64,000 nucleotides of DNA from Methanomassiliicoccaceae archaeon UBA71 (GTDB lineage: Archaea > Thermoplasmatota > Thermoplasmata > Methanomassiliicoccales > Methanomethylophilaceae). This document shows positions 7,445-15,474 of the stretch, in pieces. Position 1 is the first letter of the stretch, and each line of letters starts with the position of its first letter. Both the position numbers and the translations under genes were made by a program. The notes beneath the pieces were generated by a model. The model had not been told where the DNA came from and searched no databases. It saw nothing but the letters and a program-made list of their open reading frames with translations. Where the stretch lies: assembly GCA_002504405.1 (NCBI GenBank), contig DARO01000005.1:186001-250000 (forward strand), in the 5' to 3' direction.

Positions 7445-7813
7445 TCAATCGGTTTCTTTCTGGGAGACGGTCTTTTCGGGAACCTCGAAGACATCGACCG
7501 GAATCGATGCCCCCGGCTCGCAGTACCCAGGTCTCATTGACAGGCAACCCTTGGGGCAAGAGTCGACGCAGTAGCTGCACTGGATGCAGCTCTTCCTGTC
7601 GATGGATACTGTCCTGCCCTTCTTGTCCACCGATACCGCATGGCTGGGGCACTTCTTGGAACAGATTCCGCAGAGGATGCAATTAGTCGGATCGAATTCC
7701 ACGTGCCCGCGGCTCCTCTCGGGATATTCCCGCGGCTCAGCAGGATAGTTGAGGGTGGCAGGCCTGGAGAACAGGTTCGACAGGATGCGCCCTCCGAACT
7801 TCATCACCGCCAT
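7445..7813 (-). CDS. echF: Ech-type hydrogenase subunit F (8Fe ferredoxin-like)
   Basis: A 122-residue subunit with two [4Fe-4S] binding motifs, CILCGICSKKCP and CIQCSYCVDSCPKGC, homologous to EchF/NuoI. It carries electrons from soluble ferredoxin towards the small hydrogenase subunit. The basic N-terminus (MKFGGRILSNLFSRPATLNYP) matches the NuoI/EchF entry segment that docks onto the membrane arm. It is the last gene of the six-gene ech operon and begins 4 nt after the echE stop. An alternative start at codon 4 (7804) would make little difference. Confidence 0.92.
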   Translation of the reverse strand: MAVMKFGGRILSNLFSRPATLNYPAEPREYPERSRGHVEFDPTNCILCGICSKKCPSHAVSVDKKGRTVSIDRKSCIQCSYCVDSCPKGCLSMRPGYCEPGASIPVDVFEVPEKTVSQKETD

Positions 7814-7817
7814 GGTA

Positions 7818-8897
7818 TCAGCGCTCCGTACAGCTGATGCATGGGTCTATGGTGATGACGAGCATGGAGACGTCCTGGAGGGAGCATCCCTGGAGAGTCT
7901 TCACCATTGCGGGGATGTTGATGTTGGTGGGCGTCCTAACGCGTGCACGCTCGAGGTGCTTGGTGCCGTCGCTCTTCACATAGTAGAAGGCCTCTCCGCG
8001 AGGTTGCTCGACCCTGAAGACGTACTCCCCAACTGGAGGGTTCCCTTTGACCGGAACGCTGACGTCTCCCCCGGGGAGGTTGCGGATCGCGTTCCTGACG
8101 ATCTCCAGGGAGCCCATGATCTCATCCACCCTGACCATGCATCTAGACCAGCAGTCGCCCTCATCGTATAGGACCGGCTCGAAGCCCAGGTCCTTGTATA
8201 TCGGGGATACAGAACGGATATCGTTGTTCACACCCGAACCCCTGGCCACCGGGCCGACGGAGCAGAGTGACATCGCATCCTCCTTCGAGAGGACGCCGGT
8301 GCCGCAAAGCCTGTTCCTGACGGACGTGTCCTTCATGAAGACCAGCCCTGTCTTCCTCATCTCGTCCTCCACGAAGTCGCAGGCCTCCCCGACCATCCTC
8401 AGCATCTCCGGAGTCAGATCCTTCTTGACCCCTCCGATCTCGCAGAATGACAGGATGACCCTCCCGCCGGTTATCGCTTCGAACACGTCGAGTATCTTCT
8501 CCCTGATCCTCCAGCAGTGCATGAACAGGCTGTCGAATCCCAGTCCATCGGCCAGGAGGCCGAGCCAAAGGAGGTGGCTGTGTATCCTGGACAGCTCGTG
8601 GAACATGACCCTCAGGTACTGCCCCCTCTCGGGGACCTCCACTCCCATCAGCCCCTCCACCGCGCCGGCGTAGCCCCATCCGTGGCCGAAGCTGCAGATC
8701 CCGCACACGCGCTCCATCACATACATCATATCCTTGTAGTCCCTGGATTCCGTGAGCTTCTCGAGGCCCCTGTGTACGTATCCGATGGACGGTATCGCAC
8801 GGACGACGGTCTCGTCCTCGAGCTCCAGGTCCAGATGCACCGGTTCCGGGAGCGCCGGATGCTGCGGTCCGAACGGGACTATGGTTCTCTTACCCAT
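7818..8897 (-). CDS. echE: Ech-type [NiFe]-hydrogenase large subunit
   Basis: A 359-residue NuoD/EchE-like large subunit. Unlike respiratory NuoD it keeps all four [NiFe]-site cysteines: RVCGICSFGHG near residue 65 and DPCISC at the C-terminus. It is therefore a true hydrogenase that makes or uses H2. FGPQHPALPEPVHL is the conserved N-terminal motif. The start ATG at 8897 directly follows the echD stop. A C-terminal peptide after the last cysteine motif (TER) is very short, so endopeptidase processing, common in other [NiFe] hydrogenases, is probably not needed, as in Ech enzymes. Confidence 0.95.
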   Translation of the reverse strand: MGKRTIVPFGPQHPALPEPVHLDLELEDETVVRAIPSIGYVHRGLEKLTESRDYKDMMYVMERVCGICSFGHGWGYAGAVEGLMGVEVPERGQYLRVMFHELSRIHSHLLWLGLLADGLGFDSLFMHCWRIREKILDVFEAITGGRVILSFCEIGGVKKDLTPEMLRMVGEACDFVEDEMRKTGLVFMKDTSVRNRLCGTGVLSKEDAMSLCSVGPVARGSGVNNDIRSVSPIYKDLGFEPVLYDEGDCWSRCMVRVDEIMGSLEIVRNAIRNLPGGDVSVPVKGNPPVGEYVFRVEQPRGEAFYYVKSDGTKHLERARVRTPTNINIPAMVKTLQGCSLQDVSMLVITIDPCISCTER

Positions 8898-8899
8898 GG

Positions 8900-9265
8900 T
8901 CACGCCCCCTTGCCGGCATTCGCCGTATTCTTCCACGGGGTCTTCGTGGACACGCGGAAGAAGTTGCCCTTGTAGTCGAGCTGGCTCCCCTCGAAGGAAA
9001 CCCCGAACAGGTCGTGGACCTCGTTCTCGTACACGAACGCGGACCAGAACCAGGGGGTGATGCTCCCGATCGTCTCTCCTTCCGGTACATAGGCTTTGAT
9101 GTTCCTCAGGTCGAAGTCCTTGTCGAAGCTGTAAACGAGCTCGGTGCCTTCGGGCATCGCCACGGCGCACAGCTGGACAAGCCTGTACCCCCCATCCCTG
9201 AGCTCCTGTGCCAAGGCCGGGATCCTTCCGGGTTCCGCGGTCTCGAACGTCTGATTCTGGGTCAT
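8900..9265 (-). CDS. echD: Ech-type hydrogenase subunit D (NuoC-like)
   Basis: A 121-residue NuoC/EchD homolog with the family's conserved end: TPWFWSAFVYENEVHDLFGVSFEG (given here in part), then DYKGNFFRVS. It has no cofactor and bridges small and large subunits. It overlaps echC by 4 nt (ATGA) and is followed by echE after 2 nt, so translation is coupled along the operon. Confidence 0.93.
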   Translation of the reverse strand: MTQNQTFETAEPGRIPALAQELRDGGYRLVQLCAVAMPEGTELVYSFDKDFDLRNIKAYVPEGETIGSITPWFWSAFVYENEVHDLFGVSFEGSQLDYKGNFFRVSTKTPWKNTANAGKGA

Positions 9266-9702
9266 GATTTCGCCTCACTAATCTTCTTCCTCTTCTCCTC
9301 GAGGACGGCGAGGCCCTTCACAACCCCGTCGATAATGGATTCCGGACGGGCAGCACACCCGGGGACGTACACGTCCACGGGGATGACCTTGTCCACGCCC
9401 CCTATGATGTTGTAGCAGTCCCCGAAGATCCCTCCGGAGCATGCGCATACGCCGACGGCCACGACGACCTTCGGCTCGGGCATCTGCTCGTACAGCTGTC
9501 TGACGACGTTCTTGTTCTGGTCGTTCACCGCTCCGGTGACCAGGAACAAGTCCGCCTGCTTGGGGTCCCCGGTGTTGATGACACCGAACCTCTCCACGTC
9601 ATACAGGGGCGTCAGACAGGCCAGCACCTCTATGTCGCATCCGTTGCAGCTGGATGCGTCGTAATGCAGCAACCATGGTGATTTCGTTGTTCCAGACATC
9701 AT
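9262..9702 (-). CDS. echC: Ech-type [NiFe]-hydrogenase small subunit
   Basis: A 146-residue NuoB/EchC homolog carrying the proximal [4Fe-4S] cluster. The ligands are visible in SSCNGCDIEVLA, GVCACSGGIFGD and VPGCAARPESI. It passes electrons from EchF to the [NiFe] site in EchE. A second in-frame ATG lies one codon in. It follows echB after 6 nt. Confidence 0.94.
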   Translation of the reverse strand: MMSGTTKSPWLLHYDASSCNGCDIEVLACLTPLYDVERFGVINTGDPKQADLFLVTGAVNDQNKNVVRQLYEQMPEPKVVVAVGVCACSGGIFGDCYNIIGGVDKVIPVDVYVPGCAARPESIIDGVVKGLAVLEEKRKKISEAKS

Positions 9703-9708
9703 ATCGCC

Positions 9709-10575
9709 TCATATCAGTAGCACTGCAACGTTCCCCATGCCGAGAACGAGGGTAACGACCCATCCGCTCTTCAGCGCGGTCTGCCATTTCATCCTGGCGA
9801 ACCCGTTGTCGATCCAGATTTCCAGGATCCATGCGAGGAGGGCGGCGATAATCCCTATCACGATACCGGCCACGGTCCCGTTTGCGAAGAACAGGGCGAC
9901 CATCCCAAGGAGCATCACGGACTCGTACCAGTGGGAGATCTCCAGCATCGCATACGTCCTCCCTGAGAACTCGGTGGCCATACCGCGGACTATGTCCTGA
10001 TGGGCATGATGGGACAGGCTGAGGTCGAAGGGTGACTTCCTGAGCTTCATAGTGAGGACGAACAGGAATGCCAGGAATACCCCGATGAGAGGCACGACGG
10101 CCATTCCGTCGGACGACGATATGTCGGAGACGGAGAACGACCCGTATTCGAGGTAGTAGCATACCGCCATCAGCAGTATCACCGGTTCGTAGGCCATGGC
10201 CACGTACATCTCCCTCTGTGCCCCGATCTGGGAGTACGGAGATCCGGAGGAGTAGGCTCCGAGGATCAGGAACGTCTCTGCCAGAGTCAGGGTGAATATC
10301 ACCAGCAGCAGGTCCATCCCAGCGAAGAACATGGCGCCCGTACCGATCGTGAACAGCAGGAAGCATACAACATAGAAGTCCTGCGTGGAGTTCGGTGTGA
10401 TCTGCTCCTTGCTCAGGAACTTGCCGACATCATATGCCGGCTGGAGGATCGGAGGTCCTCTGCGCTTCTGCATCCTGGCGGAGACCTTCCTGTCCACTCC
10501 TGCGAGCAGGCAGCCGATGGCAGGCGCCAATGCGATGAACGCAACCGCCATCAGTATGCTTTCGATCGTCGTCAT
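9709..10575 (-). CDS. echB: Ech-type hydrogenase membrane subunit B (NuoH-like)
   Basis: A 288-residue membrane protein of the NuoH/EchB/HycD type with about 8 helices. The loop RKVSARMQKRRGPPILQPAYD near residues 28-48 is the family signature at the quinone-cavity-like junction, and acidic FxLTLAETFLILG and the SPFDLSLSHHAHQDIVRG stretch are conserved in ion-pumping hydrogenases. It anchors the hydrophilic arm and takes part in H+ or Na+ translocation. The ATG at 10575 overlaps the echA stop by 4 nt. Confidence 0.94.
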   Translation of the reverse strand: MTTIESILMAVAFIALAPAIGCLLAGVDRKVSARMQKRRGPPILQPAYDVGKFLSKEQITPNSTQDFYVVCFLLFTIGTGAMFFAGMDLLLVIFTLTLAETFLILGAYSSGSPYSQIGAQREMYVAMAYEPVILLMAVCYYLEYGSFSVSDISSSDGMAVVPLIGVFLAFLFVLTMKLRKSPFDLSLSHHAHQDIVRGMATEFSGRTYAMLEISHWYESVMLLGMVALFFANGTVAGIVIGIIAALLAWILEIWIDNGFARMKWQTALKSGWVVTLVLGMGNVAVLLI

Positions 10576-12479
10576 GCGAACACCCCCAGGGCTGCGGCAG
10601 CGAGGAGGGCAGCCATCACGATGACTGTCAGAACCTCGCCTATCTTTCCGAGGCGATCCTCGTCGAACCATCCGCTCATGTACCAATTCCTCATCGATAC
10701 CTCCACGGTCCCGCCCATGGATCCGCGGTAGGACATGCTGTCCACACCCTCTCCGGCCATGTAGTTGGGGACCACCCTCTTGCTAGTCCTTCTGAAGAAC
10801 GGCAGCGGCAGGAGGATGAGGACGACCAGCATGATCAGCACTATCCACATGTTGTTGGATTCGAGCAAGGGCACGAGGTCCTCAGAGAATCCACCGAAAG
10901 CGCCCTCCAGCCATGGGATCACAGCTGCGTCCGAGACGCCGGGGTACATGAGGCAAATCGCGACCGTCAGCACCGCGAGGCTTCCGACGGCCACCCATTC
11001 CTGGCAGTGGACCGTGTCCTCGCAGTTCCCCTCGCGGGATGCTGTGCATACGAGCTTACCCAGCCATTTGGTCCAATAGAACGATGTCACCGCGCTGCCG
11101 AACACGAGGCATCCGATCAGCACGAGGTTCCCGTCCTCGACGAAGGACGTCAGGGCCGCCCACTTGGAAATCAGCATCCCGAACGGGGCCAGGAACATCC
11201 CCACAATCCCGAGGATCATGATCCCGGCGAGTCTGGGCATCCTCTCGAACAGACCGTCCATGCTCTCTATGTCTCTGCTGCCTATGTGATGCTCCGCAGT
11301 GCCGACGCACAGGAACATCATCGATTTCGTTATCGCATGGAATATGGTCAGCATTATGCCTGCCCATACGGCCTCTGGTGTGCCGACACCGGCGCATGCG
11401 ACGATCAGGCCGAGGTTTGCAATGGTCGAGTACGCCAACACCCTCTTGGCGTTGCTCTGGGAAATGGCCGCCATCGATGCAAGAAGGAACGTCAAGCCTC
11501 CGACGGTCGCTACCATGTAGCCGCAGGCGTTGCCCATCATGAGCGGCGACAGCTTCAGCAACAGGAACACTCCGGCCTTGACCATCGTCGAGGAGTGGAG
11601 GAGCGCCGATGTAGGGGTCGGGGCCACCATGGCACCAAGGAGCCAAGTATGGAACGGCATCTGCGCGGATTTGACGATCCCGGCTATTGCCAACAACATG
11701 ACCGCCACCATTATCCACTGGGCCTCCCCGTCCTGCATCAGGAGGGTGTCGATGGAGAGGAAACCGTACCTGTCCGCCAGAATCATCATAGCCAGAAGGA
11801 ATGCGATTCCCCCAGTCTGATTCATTATAAGCTGTCTGAACGAGTTCCTGATGGCCTCATCCGTCTTCGTGTACCCTATCAGGGTGAAGGAGCACAGCAT
11901 CGTTATCTCCCAGAAGAAGAACAGCCACGTCATGTCGTTGGACAGGACGATCCCGAACATCGCGCTCAGGAACGTGTACATGAGGAAGAAGAACCAGGGC
12001 CTCCTGTCCTTGTCATCGGGATGATGCTTCTGGAAGTCGCGCATGTATCCGACGGCGTACACGCAGATCAGGCTACCGATGATGCCTATTATCAGCACCA
12101 TTATGATGGACAGGTCATCGATGTACAGCGCGTTGTCGGTCTCGATCCCCTCCTTCAGGAACACCTCGAATCCCAGGAAGAGCACCAACGTAATCGCTCC
12201 CAGCACCGATGCAAGGTATTTCTTGTGCTTGTAACCAATGTAAATGATGGCCAATCCCAGAACGAACTCGGTGACGGCCATCAGGGAGTCTATCGTTTCG
12301 CTATGGAACGCGAAACTCTCCGGCTGTCCCAAGTATCTGTACGCGACCCATGCCGATGTCACGATGACGATCGCGGCGGAGACCTCCGCCACGGCCGTTC
12401 TGATGCGGTCGTCTCTGATCGCCAGCATCAGGCAAGCAGCCACGAATGGGAACGCCAACAGGAACAGTATGTCGTTCAT
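10572..12479 (-). CDS. echA: Ech-type hydrogenase membrane subunit A (NuoL-like antiporter)
   Basis: A 635-residue Mrp-antiporter-like subunit, first gene of echABCDEF. About 14-16 hydrophobic helices are present. Typical proton-channel features include TWLFFFWEITMLCSF (Glu in TM5 region), KSAQMPFHTWLLGAM (the conserved Lys-Pro helix), and PTPTSALLHSSTMVKAGVFL. It should pump H+ or Na+ when ferredoxin is oxidised with H2 production, or drive the reverse. A TATA box (GTTTATATC in minus sense, 12515-12524) and an AAGGTG SD before the ATG mark the operon promoter. Confidence 0.95.
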   Translation of the reverse strand: MNDILFLLAFPFVAACLMLAIRDDRIRTAVAEVSAAIVIVTSAWVAYRYLGQPESFAFHSETIDSLMAVTEFVLGLAIIYIGYKHKKYLASVLGAITLVLFLGFEVFLKEGIETDNALYIDDLSIIMVLIIGIIGSLICVYAVGYMRDFQKHHPDDKDRRPWFFFLMYTFLSAMFGIVLSNDMTWLFFFWEITMLCSFTLIGYTKTDEAIRNSFRQLIMNQTGGIAFLLAMMILADRYGFLSIDTLLMQDGEAQWIMVAVMLLAIAGIVKSAQMPFHTWLLGAMVAPTPTSALLHSSTMVKAGVFLLLKLSPLMMGNACGYMVATVGGLTFLLASMAAISQSNAKRVLAYSTIANLGLIVACAGVGTPEAVWAGIMLTIFHAITKSMMFLCVGTAEHHIGSRDIESMDGLFERMPRLAGIMILGIVGMFLAPFGMLISKWAALTSFVEDGNLVLIGCLVFGSAVTSFYWTKWLGKLVCTASREGNCEDTVHCQEWVAVGSLAVLTVAICLMYPGVSDAAVIPWLEGAFGGFSEDLVPLLESNNMWIVLIMLVVLILLPLPFFRRTSKRVVPNYMAGEGVDSMSYRGSMGGTVEVSMRNWYMSGWFDEDRLGKIGEVLTVIVMAALLAAAALGVFA

Positions 12480-12514
12480 GTTTGCACCTTAACCGAGTTC
12501 CCCGTGGGTTTGTA

Positions 12515-12524
12515 GATATAAACC
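12515..12524 (-). promoter_or_regulatory. TATA box of the ech operon
   Basis: In minus sense the site reads GGTTTATATC, about 40 nt upstream of the echA ATG. Expected transcription start is near 12490, leaving a short leader with the SD sequence AAGGTG. Upstream lies an AT-rich run (TTTTTTACC). No DtxR-like box is seen at this end. Confidence 0.55.
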
Positions 12525-12602
12525 TTGTGGTAAAAAATATTCAATTCCATACGAAGCATCCGTTCGAATCATAATCATATACGTAGACTAAGATACGCAT
12601 TC

Positions 12603-13922
12603 ATGGATGGGTGCGTAGGGCGTTTGGAGGAGACGAAGTACTTGGAGGCGATATACGCGAAGACTCCGGTCGCGTGCGCGATATGCGGTCGCCGCCATCT
12701 CGGGAAGACGGCGTTGCTTCGTGCGTTCTGCTCCGACAAATCTCATGTGTACATCAGCGGGACCAGCGGCCTCAAGTCGGACAACCTGAAGCAGATAAGC
12801 TCCGCTCTCTCCAAGTTCTCTGGGAAGTCCATACACATCGATGACATCATCGACTTCTTCCCGCGGATAAAGGAGGTGTGCGGAAGGAAGCAGGTGGTCG
12901 TGGTGATCGACCGCTACTCTGATCTCGTATCCAATTTTCCAGAGTTCAACTCGTATCTCCGCACGTTCATGAACAGGGACATCCCGGGCACGAAGATCAT
13001 GCTCATAGTCTGCGACAACGACAGCTCGATCTTCGGCAGATTCTACTACACCCTGGATCTGAAGCCCATGTCGTACCTAGAGTGCAAGGGGTTCCATCCG
13101 AATTACACGCCGCTGGAGCATCTGACGGTCTACAGCATAGTGGGCGGGACGCCAGCGTACCAGGAGCTTTTCCAGGGGAAGCCGGAGGACGTCATCCGGG
13201 ACCAGTTCTTCGACCACATGTCGGTGTTCTCCCTGGAGGCGGAGTGCCTGGTTACAGCGGAGACCGTGATCAGCCCCGCATGCCTGAGGATCCTTTCCGC
13301 CATGGCCGCCGGGTCGGAGAGCATAAAGGACATAGCCTCTGCCGCGGACATAAGCACATCGTTCTGCACTAAGATGGTGGAGGACATGGAGCACAAGGGC
13401 CTGCTGCTCAAGGAGGTGTCATCCGGCGTCTCCAGGCGCGCCGTGTACAGCATCAGCAGCAACATCCTTCGCTTCTTCTTCGAGATCGTCTACAAGTACA
13501 CGCCGTCCCTTGAGTTCACGACTTCCGAGGAGACCTACGCCAACGCCAAGGGGGACATAGACGCATACGTGGAGAGGGGGTTCAAGACGATATGCATGGA
13601 GTATGTAACCCAGAACTACGACTACTCCTTCGTAGGGAAGCTCCGCAGGAAGGACGATTCCAAGGACTCGTACATCGACTTCGTGGCATCTGTAAACATA
13701 AACGATGTGAACCGCATACTCGTCGCCAGTTGCAGGCTGTTCGGGACCCCCTATACCATGAAGGACCTCGACGAGCTCCGTGAGAGGTCCAAGAGGGTGG
13801 AGGGCAGCAACAAGTACTACGTTCTGTTCTCAGGCATAGGTTTCACCCAGGAGCTTGTAAAGTACGCCTCAAGCAACACGAGCCTGAAGCTCCTCACGCT
13901 CGATGACGTCTACAGAGGCTGA
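12603..13922 (+). CDS. Archaeal AAA-type ATPase with DUF234 nuclease-like C-terminal domain
   Basis: A 439-residue member of the archaeal ATPase (MJ-type, arCOG ATPase) family. Walker A is CGRRHLGKTALL near residue 29. A winged-helix region follows (ILSAMAAGSESIKDIASAAD). The C-terminal DUF234 region, ERGFKTICMEYVTQ and DSYIDFVASVN, fits the PD-(D/E)XK nuclease-like core. Walker B is altered: VVVVIDRYSDL in place of the usual DE-F/Y-Q. These proteins are abundant in archaea; roles in mobile-element biology or stress have been suggested but not shown. A TATA box (ATCATATACG) lies about 24 nt before the ATG. The reading frame overlaps glpK by 20 nt. Confidence 0.85.
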   Translation: MDGCVGRLEETKYLEAIYAKTPVACAICGRRHLGKTALLRAFCSDKSHVYISGTSGLKSDNLKQISSALSKFSGKSIHIDDIIDFFPRIKEVCGRKQVVVVIDRYSDLVSNFPEFNSYLRTFMNRDIPGTKIMLIVCDNDSSIFGRFYYTLDLKPMSYLECKGFHPNYTPLEHLTVYSIVGGTPAYQELFQGKPEDVIRDQFFDHMSVFSLEAECLVTAETVISPACLRILSAMAAGSESIKDIASAADISTSFCTKMVEDMEHKGLLLKEVSSGVSRRAVYSISSNILRFFFEIVYKYTPSLEFTTSEETYANAKGDIDAYVERGFKTICMEYVTQNYDYSFVGKLRRKDDSKDSYIDFVASVNINDVNRILVASCRLFGTPYTMKDLDELRERSKRVEGSNKYYVLFSGIGFTQELVKYASSNTSLKLLTLDDVYRG

Positions 13923-15429
13923 TAAGTTGGCCGGATACATCCTGGCCGTAGATGCGGGGACCACGAGCGTACGCACCATGGCGTTCGGCCGCAGGGGCGA
14001 GGTCCTCGCGGTCTCCCAGCGTCCCCTCTCCCAGCACTATCCCGGTCCGGGAATGGTCGAGCATGACCCCGTGGAGATCTGGGATAAATGCAGATCGACG
14101 ATCGTGGATTGCCTATCCAAGACCGGGGTCGACCCCTCGGAGTGCGCCGCCATCGGCATAACAAACCAGAGGGAGACGACGGTCGTGTGGAGCGGATCGA
14201 CCGGTGAGCCGCTGTGCAATGCGATAGTGTGGCAGGACCGCAGGACTTTCGACATGTGCCAGGAGCTCAAGGAGAGGGGACTCGGGGACAAGGTCCTGGA
14301 GAAGACGGGCCTGCAGATAGACTCCTATTTCTCCGGCACGAAGCTCAGGTGGATCCTGGATAACGTCCCCGGTGCCCGTGAGAAGGCGGAATCGGGGGAG
14401 GCCCTGTTCGGGACGGTGGAGTCGTGGATCATCTGGAACCTCACGGGGGGCAGGGTTCATCTCACCGACTACACCAACGCCTCACGCACGATGATGTTCA
14501 ACATACGTGACCTGGCCTGGGACGAGGAGCTGCTGAGGATCCTCGGGATCCCGAGGGGGATGCTCCCTGACCCCGTCCCATCGGGTAGCGTGTTCGGCAG
14601 CACGGATCCGGACGCGATAGGGGTGTCCGTGCCGATAGCCTCCGCCCTCGGAGACCAGCAGGCCGCCCTCTTCGGCCAGACGTGCTTCTCCAAAGGCGAC
14701 GTGAAGATCACCTTTGGCACAGGCGGATTCATGCTCATGAACATGGGCCCGGACCCCAGGATAACCTCGAAGGGTCTTCTTACCACGGTCGCCTGGAGCA
14801 TCGGGGGGCGCACCGAGTACGCCCTCGAAGGGTCCATATACATCGCTGGCGCCGCCGTCCAGTGGATGAGGGACGAGCTGCAGATAGTCGAGGAGTCCGC
14901 CGAGACGGAGTCTATGGCCGAGATGGTCGACGACACCTGCGGATGCTATGTGGTCCCTGCATTCGTCGGTCTAGGGGCGCCGCACTGGGATCAGAATGCC
15001 CGTGGGATCATAATGGGTCTGACCCGTGGCACCAACAGATGCCACATCGCGCGTGCCGCCCTGGAATCCATAGCCTTCCAGGCAAACGATGTGATCGGGG
15101 CGATGGCAGACGATTCCGGCGTTGCCATAGCATCCATAAAGGTTGACGGGGGTGCCAGCGCCAACAACTTCCTCTGCCAGTTCCTTGCGGACATCACAGG
15201 CATGGATGTGGAGAGGCCGAGGTGCATAGAGTCGACCGCCCTGGGGGCCGCGTACATGGCCGGACTCACCACAGGGTTCTGGAACGGGACGGGGGATCTC
15301 CGCGACAACTGGTCCCGGGACCGTAGCTTCACGCCATCCATGGACGAAGGGTCCCGCAGGGAGCTCATCGTCGGATGGGAACACGCAGTGAGATGCGCCA
15401 GAGTATGGTCTGAGACGTATGATGAATGA
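13903..15429 (+). CDS. glpK: Glycerol kinase
   Basis: A 508-residue FGGY-family kinase that phosphorylates glycerol with ATP to sn-glycerol-3-phosphate. Motifs match GlpK closely: LAVDAGTTSVRTMAF, ITNQRETTVVW, the substrate Arg-Glu pair, NASRTMMFNI, and the ATP-site GTGGFMLMN with GLGAPHWDQNARG. The ATG at 13903 overlaps the ATPase gene by 20 nt; a TTG at 13927 is an alternative. There is no glycerol-3-phosphate dehydrogenase or facilitator next to it, so its metabolic partner is elsewhere. Glycerol kinase is unusual in methanogens, whose lipids use glycerol-1-phosphate; it may be acquired. Confidence 0.93.
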   Translation: MTSTEADKLAGYILAVDAGTTSVRTMAFGRRGEVLAVSQRPLSQHYPGPGMVEHDPVEIWDKCRSTIVDCLSKTGVDPSECAAIGITNQRETTVVWSGSTGEPLCNAIVWQDRRTFDMCQELKERGLGDKVLEKTGLQIDSYFSGTKLRWILDNVPGAREKAESGEALFGTVESWIIWNLTGGRVHLTDYTNASRTMMFNIRDLAWDEELLRILGIPRGMLPDPVPSGSVFGSTDPDAIGVSVPIASALGDQQAALFGQTCFSKGDVKITFGTGGFMLMNMGPDPRITSKGLLTTVAWSIGGRTEYALEGSIYIAGAAVQWMRDELQIVEESAETESMAEMVDDTCGCYVVPAFVGLGAPHWDQNARGIIMGLTRGTNRCHIARAALESIAFQANDVIGAMADDSGVAIASIKVDGGASANNFLCQFLADITGMDVERPRCIESTALGAAYMAGLTTGFWNGTGDLRDNWSRDRSFTPSMDEGSRRELIVGWEHAVRCARVWSETYDE

Positions 15430-15474
15430 TATAACGCCGTTAATATAATAACGGCACATCATCATCCGGGGTGC

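Noticed and set aside
7421..7540. 39-codon leaderless-looking plus-strand ORF from the DtxR-like promoter
   Set aside because: It is antisense to the end of echF and its sequence follows from that gene. It is kept only as a possible non-coding antisense transcript.
9599..10366. Minus-strand frame inside echB in another frame
   Set aside because: It is Arg/Pro/His-rich shadow sequence; echB in the correct frame has its family motifs.
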